A stretch of DNA of 64,000 bases, taken from assembly GCA_964614585.1 (NCBI GenBank), contig CAZTLW010000001.1, positions 1 to 64,000 on the forward strand, given 5' to 3'. This document shows, piece after piece, positions 59,120-64,000 of the stretch; within the stretch, counting starts at the first letter, position 1, and every line of letters begins with the position of its first letter. The notes under the pieces are model-generated. The model worked only from the letters and a program-made list of their open reading frames with translations. It ran no database searches and was not told the DNA's origin. The DNA comes from JAHEFX01 sp964614585 (GTDB taxonomy: Bacteria > Actinomycetota > Acidimicrobiia > Spongiisociales > JAENVV01). Made by a program: the position numbers and the translations under genes.

Positions 59120-60312
59120 TCGGCGACCTCGACCGGTTCCTCGTCGCCGGGGTCCCACACGGTCTCGGGTGGCTCGATGTCTTCCCGGAACGGTGGCTCG
59201 TCGAGCAACTTGGCGTGGGCGTAGCGGAACCCCTCCCGGGCCACGAGGACGACCGGCACGGCCACCAGCGCCCCGAGGATGCCGGCGACCTGCAGGCCGA
59301 TGATGACGCCGAGGAACACGGTGAGCGGGCTCGTCTGGACCGCGCCACCCATGATCCGCGGCGTCGCCAGCTGCGACTCGACCTGCTGGACCACGAAGTA
59401 CCAGGCGACCACGAGGATCGCGAACAGCCAGTTGGGCATCTCCCAGCGCTCCGACCCCTGCACCAACGCCACGATGGTGCCCGGCACCCCCGCCAGGATC
59501 GGGCCGAGGGTCGGGATGATGTTGAGGACGCCGGCGATGGCCCCGAGCGAGAACGCCCCGGGCACCCCCAACAGCCAGAGCCCGAGCCACGTGAAGAGAC
59601 CGATGAAGAGCCCGACCCGCACCATCCCCGACGCGTACATGTCGAGCACGAGCCACATCCGGTCGAGGAGCCGATCGACGTCGGCCCGGTGGTCGGGCGG
59701 AGCCAGGTCGGGGATCCCGGCCCGGACCTGGGGCAGGAAGATCGAGAAGTAGAGGGCCAGGACGAGGATCGTGAAGAACTCGACCACGAACCCCACGAGC
59801 AGGGAGGCGATGCCGACCAGCACCCCGGCGCCGCTCGAGAGGATCTCCAACAGCCGTTGGATGTCCACCTCGACGGCCGTCCCCGGCTCGGCCTCCTGCA
59901 GGAACTCGATGACCGGGTCGATGACCGCGGAGAGGTCGTAGGTCGTCCCGAACACCTCGATGAAGCGCAGGTCCTCGAGGTTGGCCAGCAACCACTCGGC
60001 CGTCGTCTCCACGATCTCGACCCAGTCGATCTCCCCGAGTGATCGGATCAGGGCGGGGATCCCGAACACCAGCAACAACACCGCTCCCACGGTGACGGTC
60101 ACGTACGAGATGCCGACCGCCAGTCCGTGGCCGACCCCCAGCCGGTCGAGGCCCCGGATGGGATACGAGGCCACGAAGGCCAACAGCGCCGCGATGAGGA
60201 GCCGGGTGAAGGACTGGGAGATGAAGGCGAGGAAGAGCGAGATGACGATCGCCAGGGCGATGAGGACGATCGTCTTGGTGCGGGACGACCAGGGCGGCGA
60301 CGGGTCGGGCAC
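59116..60312 (-). CDS. AI-2E family transporter (membrane permease)
   Basis: A 398-residue integral membrane protein. Paired N-terminal helices, a soluble region (about 90-165), then a helix block with GVPGAFSLGAIAGVLNIIPTLGPILAGVPGTIVAL and VVQQVESQLATPRIMGGAVQTSPLTVFLGVIIGLQVAGILGALVAVP, the family signature. Despite the name, members transport various ions or small molecules; the substrate is unknown here. GTG start. Confidence 0.88.
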   Translation of the reverse strand: MPDPSPPWSSRTKTIVLIALAIVISLFLAFISQSFTRLLIAALLAFVASYPIRGLDRLGVGHGLAVGISYVTVTVGAVLLLVFGIPALIRSLGEIDWVEIVETTAEWLLANLEDLRFIEVFGTTYDLSAVIDPVIEFLQEAEPGTAVEVDIQRLLEILSSGAGVLVGIASLLVGFVVEFFTILVLALYFSIFLPQVRAGIPDLAPPDHRADVDRLLDRMWLVLDMYASGMVRVGLFIGLFTWLGLWLLGVPGAFSLGAIAGVLNIIPTLGPILAGVPGTIVALVQGSERWEMPNWLFAILVVAWYFVVQQVESQLATPRIMGGAVQTSPLTVFLGVIIGLQVAGILGALVAVPVVLVAREGFRYAHAKLLDEPPFREDIEPPETVWDPGDEEPVEVAD

Positions 60313-60351
60313 GGTGGCCAGCCTACGGGGCCGGCAGGCGACCGGCGTCGA

Positions 60352-60762
60352 TCACGACTGCGTCCACGGCAGGCCGGAGACCTTCCACCCGGCGACGGTG
60401 CCCCGATGGCGGGTCGCGTCGGGCGGGCCCTCGAAGCCATGGGCGACGTTGTAGGCCGCATCGAAGCCGGCGGCGGTGGCTGCCTGGGCGGCAGCCGCGG
60501 AGCGGGCACCCGACCGGCAGATGAAGTAGACGGCGTCGTCCTCGCCGACACCGGCCCGGCGAAGGTCATCCACGAACCCACGGTTGACCGAGCCGTCGGG
60601 CCGCTGCCACTCGAGCAGGAGCGGCCGCTTGCCGAGGGTCGAGAGGTCCGGCGTCCCCACGAAGACCCACTCCGCCTGGGTGCGCACGTCGACCAACACG
60701 GCGTCGGGGTCGGCGCCGAGGGCGGCGTAGGCATCCTCGGGGGTCACGTCTCCGGCATGCAT
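60352..60762 (-). CDS. Rhodanese-domain protein
   Basis: Single-domain sulfurtransferase-like protein of 136 residues. AVLVDVRTQAEWVFVGTPDL and the active-site loop YFICRSGARSAAAA with C82 are intact. The longer loop before the Cys (LLLEWQRPDGSVN) is typical of a subgroup of bacterial rhodaneses. The first of two close ATGs is chosen; GAGGGAG lies 6 bases upstream. Confidence 0.9.
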   Translation of the reverse strand: MHAGDVTPEDAYAALGADPDAVLVDVRTQAEWVFVGTPDLSTLGKRPLLLEWQRPDGSVNRGFVDDLRRAGVGEDDAVYFICRSGARSAAAAQAATAAGFDAAYNVAHGFEGPPDATRHRGTVAGWKVSGLPWTQS

Positions 60763-60789
60763 GTCGGCTCCCTCGGGTCGGGGGGCGGC

Positions 60790-60795
60790 AGGGTA
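60790..60795 (-). promoter_or_regulatory. Candidate -10 box of the rhodanese gene
   Basis: TACCCT on the minus strand, 27 bases before the ATG, consistent with a short leader carrying GAGGGAG. Confidence 0.35.
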
Positions 60796-60822
60796 CCCGC
60801 GTCGGTGCCGCCACCCGGCCGG

Positions 60823-60828
60823 TACGGT
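60823..60828 (+). promoter_or_regulatory. -10 box of the PGA hydrolase-like gene (leaderless type)
   Basis: TACGGT on the plus strand, 6 bases before the ATG at 60835. Confidence 0.4.
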
Positions 60829-60834
60829 CGCCCC

Positions 60835-61407
60835 ATGCCCGCTCCCATGGCCACCCGCCTGCTCGCATCGCCGGGCGTGGTCGAGAAGGTCCACCTCGGC
60901 GGCGACGTCGGCGTGCTGGCCCTCCACGGGCGGTTGGAGAAGCGGACGGAGTGGCTCGCCGAGGTGGTGGCGACGTCCACCGGCGCCTCGCTCTACACGG
61001 TGACCCTGCCCCCCGACCTGTGGTGGCACGTACCCTCGACGCGCTTCGGTGAGACACCGAGCCCGCGCCTGGCCGCCTTCCTCGGGCGCGTGCGCCGGGT
61101 CGTCTCGATCCACGGATACGGCCGGCCGGGGCTCGAGCACTCGGTGTTGTTGGGCGGTCGCAACCGCCGGCTCGCCGCTGCCGTTGCGGCGCATGTCCGC
61201 GCCACGGGTCTGCTGGCGGCGGTGGACGACCTGGAGGCGATCCCCCGGGGGCTGCGGGGCATGGCCGCCGCCAACCCGGTGAACCTGCCACCGGAGGCCG
61301 GGGTCCAGGTGGAGGTACCGGGCGGGGCCCGTTCCGGCCGGCGTTTCGACGCGCTCGCCGAGGCGTTGGCAGCCGCCGTCGGCCGAGGTCAGTCGCCGGG
61401 GAACTGA
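60835..61407 (+). CDS. Poly-gamma-glutamate hydrolase (DUF867)-like protein
   Basis: A 190-residue protein. RVVSIHGYGRPGLEHSVLLGGRNRRLAAAVAAHV, then GLRGMAAANPVNLPPEAGVQVEVPGGAR, resembles the zinc peptidase fold of phage and Bacillus poly-gamma-glutamate hydrolases (SIHG, xLLGG, NPVNR-like and GVQxE motifs). His in IHG, Glu in LEHS and Glu in VQVEVP would be candidate ligands. No signal peptide is visible, so an intracellular substrate is possible. Its 3' end overlaps the convergent aldo/keto reductase by 19 bases. Confidence 0.65.
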   Translation: MPAPMATRLLASPGVVEKVHLGGDVGVLALHGRLEKRTEWLAEVVATSTGASLYTVTLPPDLWWHVPSTRFGETPSPRLAAFLGRVRRVVSIHGYGRPGLEHSVLLGGRNRRLAAAVAAHVRATGLLAAVDDLEAIPRGLRGMAAANPVNLPPEAGVQVEVPGGARSGRRFDALAEALAAAVGRGQSPGN

Positions 61408-62216
61408 TCGGGGTCGGGGCCGGTCCGCTCCCCGGCCTCCAGGCCGTCGATCACCGCGATCTCCTCGTCGGTCAGGTCGAAGCCGAACACGTCGAAGTTC
61501 GACCCGATCCGGTCGGCGTGCACCGACTTGGGAATCACCGACAGACCCGACTGGAGGCCCCACCGCAGCACGACCTGGGCCGGTTCGGCGCCGTGGTGGG
61601 CGGCGATCCCGGCGATGGTCGGGTCGTCGAGGACCAGGCCGGTCTGGATCGGGCTCCAGGCCTGGACGACGGCACCGAGGGCCTCGGTGGCCCGCCACGC
61701 GTCCCGTTGTTGGAGGCGGGGATGCAACTCGATCTGGTTGAGCGACGGGGCGACCTCGGCGGTCTGCATGAGTTCGTCGAGGTGGTGGGGCAGGAAGTTG
61801 GACACGCCGATGGCTCGGGTCAACCCCTCCTCGCGCAGGCCCTCGAGGGCTCGCCAGGTGTCCGCCATGCGGGAGCGGCGGGGCCAGTGGATGAGGTAGA
61901 GGTCCAGGTGGTCGAGGCCCAGTCGTCCGAGGCTGGCCTCGGCGGCCCGGAGGGTCTCGTCGTAACCCTGTTGGTCGTTCCAGACCTTGGTGGTGACGAA
62001 GACCTCGTCGCGATCGAGGCCCGATTGCCGGATCCCCTCGCCCACGCCGGCCTCGTTGCGGTAGACCGCGGCCGTGTCCACGAGCCGGTAGCCGGTGTCG
62101 AGCGCCACCCGTACGGCGTCGGTGACCTCGGGCCCGTCCTTGGACTTGTAGGTCCCGAGCCCGAGGCGGGGCATCGGGACCGTGCCGTGCAGCGCGAAGG
62201 TGGGTTGGTCGTCCAT
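61389..62216 (-). CDS. Aldo/keto reductase
   Basis: NADPH-dependent carbonyl reductase of 275 residues, (alpha/beta)8 barrel. The catalytic tetrad is D47 and Y52 (DTAAVYRNE), K77 (TTKVW) and H110 (LIHWP). IGVSNFLPHHLDEL and the NADPH-binding IPKSVHADRIGSNFDVF are also seen. It resembles the 2,5-diketo-gluconate reductase (AKR5) group common in Actinobacteria. The ATG at 62214-62216 has TACCGT 7 bases upstream. Confidence 0.93.
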   Translation of the reverse strand: MDDQPTFALHGTVPMPRLGLGTYKSKDGPEVTDAVRVALDTGYRLVDTAAVYRNEAGVGEGIRQSGLDRDEVFVTTKVWNDQQGYDETLRAAEASLGRLGLDHLDLYLIHWPRRSRMADTWRALEGLREEGLTRAIGVSNFLPHHLDELMQTAEVAPSLNQIELHPRLQQRDAWRATEALGAVVQAWSPIQTGLVLDDPTIAGIAAHHGAEPAQVVLRWGLQSGLSVIPKSVHADRIGSNFDVFGFDLTDEEIAVIDGLEAGERTGPDPDQFPGD

Positions 62217-62223
62217 GGATTCG

Positions 62224-62229
62224 ACGGTA
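62224..62229 (-). promoter_or_regulatory. -10 box of the aldo/keto reductase gene (leaderless type)
   Basis: TACCGT on the minus strand, 7 bases before the ATG. Confidence 0.4.
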
Positions 62230-62265
62230 CCCCGGCGATTGTCGGGGGTATGACACGCCCGGCCA

Positions 62266-62271
62266 TACACT
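62266..62271 (+). promoter_or_regulatory. Candidate -10 box of the VanW-domain gene
   Basis: TACACT on the plus strand, 13 bases before the ATG; GGAG lies between. Confidence 0.4.
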
Positions 62272-62284
62272 GCCGGAGCAGACG

Positions 62285-64000
62285 ATGTCTCGCCGCCTCA
62301 CCATCTTCCTCGTAGCCGTCCCCACCGCAGTCGTGCTCGCGGTGGTCGGCTGGTTCGTGGCCGACGAGGTCGTGAACGACCACGAGGTGCCGCGCAACGT
62401 CGTCGCCGGTGAGGTCGACCTGACCCGGCTCTCACCCACCGAGGCCGTCGAGGCGATGGCGGCCTACGAGCGGGAACTGGCCTCGACGCCGCTCGCCGTG
62501 GAGGTCGAGGGCACCGAGGTCACCGTCGATCCGGCCGCCATCGGGTTGTCGCTCGACGAGGAGGCCATCGTCGCCGAGGCCCTCGCCACCCGACCCGACG
62601 GCTTCTGGTCCGTGCTCGGCGACTGGTTCGCCTCGTGGTTCACCGAGGTGACGATCGACGTTCCCATAGAGGTCGACGACGAGGCGCTCGACGAGTTGGT
62701 CGACGGCTGGACCCGCGACCTCGTGGCGGAGCCGGCCTTCGAGGGCGCCGTCCAGGTGGTCGACTTCGAGGCCGTACCCGAGTACCCGCAAGCGGGTCGA
62801 CAGGTGGACCGGGAGGCGCTCGAACCGGTGTTGGTGGAGGCGCTCGGCGCGACCGTTCGGGGCGAGCCCATCGTGGCGCCGATCACGGTCCTGGAACCCG
62901 AGATCACCGACGCAGCGGTCGACGAGGCCGTGGCGGTCGCCGCCGATCTGATCGACGACACCGTGATCCTCGTCCCCGAGGAAGGCATCGCACGCCTCGT
63001 CTACGGGCCCGCGGTGCTGGCCGACCTGCTCAGGAGCGAGGTCGTCCGCCGGTCACCGGCACGTCTCGAGGTCAGCCTCGACGCCGATCGGCTGCAGGAG
63101 CTGGTCGCCGACCAGGCCGAGCTCTTCACCATCGATCCGGTCGACGCCACCTTCGAGTTCGACCAGGAGACGAAGGAGATCACGATCGTCCCCTCGGAGA
63201 TCGGGAAGGTCCTCGACCTCGAGGCGCTGCCCGAGGTGGTCACCGCGGCTGCACTCGGCTCCGGTACCGGCGCCGTGCCCCTCACCGACGGGGCCGAGCC
63301 GTCGTTCACCACCGAGGACGCCGAGGCCATGGGCCCGCTCGGCGAGGTCTCCTCGTTCACGACCACCCACTCGTGCTGCGAGTCGCGGGTCACCAACATC
63401 CAACTCATGGCCGACTACATCGACGGGTCGATCGTCATGCCCGGCGAGGTCTTCTCGATCAACGAGACCGTCGGCCAGCGAACCCGGGAGAAGGGCTTCG
63501 TGGCGGCCGGGGCCATCATCGGCGGTCGCGTCGAGTGCTGCGACAGCCCGATCAACATCGGCGGCGGGACCAGCCAATTCGCCACGACGATGTACAACGC
63601 CATGTACTTCGGGTGCTACGAGGACGTCTTCCACCAGCCCCACAGCATCTACTTCTCCCGGTACCCCTTCATCCGGGAGGCGACGATCGGGTTCCCCGCT
63701 CCCGACCTGCAGTGGCGCAACGACACGGACGCCGTGGCCATCGTCGACACGTCCTACACGCCGACCTCCATCACCGTGACCATCTTTGGCAACAACGGCG
63801 GCCGGATCTGTGAGTCGGAGACGAGCGGGAACACCAATACCCGGATCATGACGTTCCCCGACGGCACCGTCGAACGCCAGTCCTGGAGTTGGACCTACCG
63901 CCCCGAACTCCCCCCCGAGACGACCACCACGACCGCCCCGGCCACGACGACCACCGAGGCGCCCACCACGACGACGGCGACCACCATCCCGCCGACGACG
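62285..64000 (+). CDS. VanW-domain surface protein (C-terminus cut by window edge)
   Basis: The first 572 residues of a membrane-anchored extracytoplasmic protein. A short N-terminus and one helix (LTIFLVAVPTAVVLAVVGWFV) are followed by two repeats resembling the peptidoglycan-binding type 4 fold (about 40-160 and 175-325), then a VanW domain (about 355-500) with CESRVTNIQL, IVMPGEVFSINETVGQRT, GFVAAGAIIGG and INIGGGTSQFATTMYNAMYF. From residue 528 it is a Thr/Pro-rich linker that continues to the edge. VanW proteins are linked to cell-wall biology but lack a known activity. It is similar in layout to Bacillus YoaR. No stop is seen before base 64000. Confidence 0.88.
   Translation, partial: MSRRLTIFLVAVPTAVVLAVVGWFVADEVVNDHEVPRNVVAGEVDLTRLSPTEAVEAMAAYERELASTPLAVEVEGTEVTVDPAAIGLSLDEEAIVAEALATRPDGFWSVLGDWFASWFTEVTIDVPIEVDDEALDELVDGWTRDLVAEPAFEGAVQVVDFEAVPEYPQAGRQVDREALEPVLVEALGATVRGEPIVAPITVLEPEITDAAVDEAVAVAADLIDDTVILVPEEGIARLVYGPAVLADLLRSEVVRRSPARLEVSLDADRLQELVADQAELFTIDPVDATFEFDQETKEITIVPSEIGKVLDLEALPEVVTAAALGSGTGAVPLTDGAEPSFTTEDAEAMGPLGEVSSFTTTHSCCESRVTNIQLMADYIDGSIVMPGEVFSINETVGQRTREKGFVAAGAIIGGRVECCDSPINIGGGTSQFATTMYNAMYFGCYEDVFHQPHSIYFSRYPFIREATIGFPAPDLQWRNDTDAVAIVDTSYTPTSITVTIFGNNGGRICESETSGNTNTRIMTFPDGTVERQSWSWTYRPELPPETTTTTAPATTTTEAPTTTTATTIPPTT

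Overview
The window is an uninterrupted stretch of very GC-rich, densely packed bacterial chromosome. Nearly all genes are on the minus strand, and many neighbours share a 4-base ATGA or GTGA stop/start overlap. The order of housekeeping genes (thrS, a CDP-alcohol phosphatidyltransferase, a PatA-like acyltransferase, a PimA-like mannosyltransferase, pdxS, pdxT, yebC, ruvCAB, yajC-secD-secF, relA, a glyoxalase II-like hydrolase, hisS, aspS, rarA, alaS, ruvX, mltG, aroE, aroC, aroK, aroB, efp, nusB) is the one I know from mycobacteria and other Actinobacteria. A mycothiol synthase-like gene supports this placement. A complete type IV pilus system inside this backbone points to a deep-branching actinobacterial group such as Acidimicrobiia. 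That last step is inference.

Layout. 1-5.7 kb: pyrimidine operon pyrR-pyrB-pyrC-carA-carB, with a possible 9-codon leader peptide; carB runs off the left edge. 5.8-9.6 kb: aroC-aroK-aroB and efp-nusB. 9.6-11.8 kb: a plus-strand GPH-type transporter and an alpha/beta hydrolase. 11.8-23.2 kb: main pilus cluster (pilM-N-O and a PilP-like gene, prepilin peptidase, two major pilin paralogues, pilC, a pilT carrying an extra N-terminal domain, pilB, a DUF4388 protein). 23.2-32.6 kb: aroE, mltG, ruvX, alaS, rarA, aspS, hisS. 32.7-37.4 kb: a metallo-hydrolase and three large minor-pilin-like genes. 37.4-48 kb: relA, secF-secD-yajC, tgt, queA, ruvB-ruvA-ruvC, yebC. 47.8-58 kb: an exonuclease-like protein, pdxT-pdxS, the phosphatidylinositol-mannoside block, citrate synthase, a LysE exporter, thrS, a small zinc-ribbon protein, mshD. 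58-64 kb: patatin-like phospholipase, AI-2E transporter, rhodanese, a poly-gamma-glutamate hydrolase-like protein, an aldo/keto reductase and a VanW-domain surface protein cut by the right edge.

The most interesting signal is regulatory. Six pilus transcription units (both pilins, prepilin peptidase, pilT-pilC, DUF4388-pilB and the minor pilins) each have a copy of CTCAAG or CTAAAG, a 15-16 base spacer, then CCGA(T/C)(A/G/T). This resembles promoters of the sigma-28 (FliA/WhiG) class, and I infer a dedicated pilus regulon driven by such a factor. By contrast, many housekeeping genes have a TANNNT -10 box only 6-9 bases before the start codon, as expected for leaderless mRNAs.

Several dispersed intergenic repeat families are present: a roughly 79-base composite element in two copies, a 23-bp perfect hairpin with a degenerate second copy, short GTACTC/GAGTAC clusters, and a 12-base tandem repeat overlapping the end of queA. 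I see no rRNA, tRNA, CRISPR, insertion sequence or prophage. The only intergenic stretch over 300 bases (15699-16005) holds a pilin terminator and the prepilin peptidase promoter.
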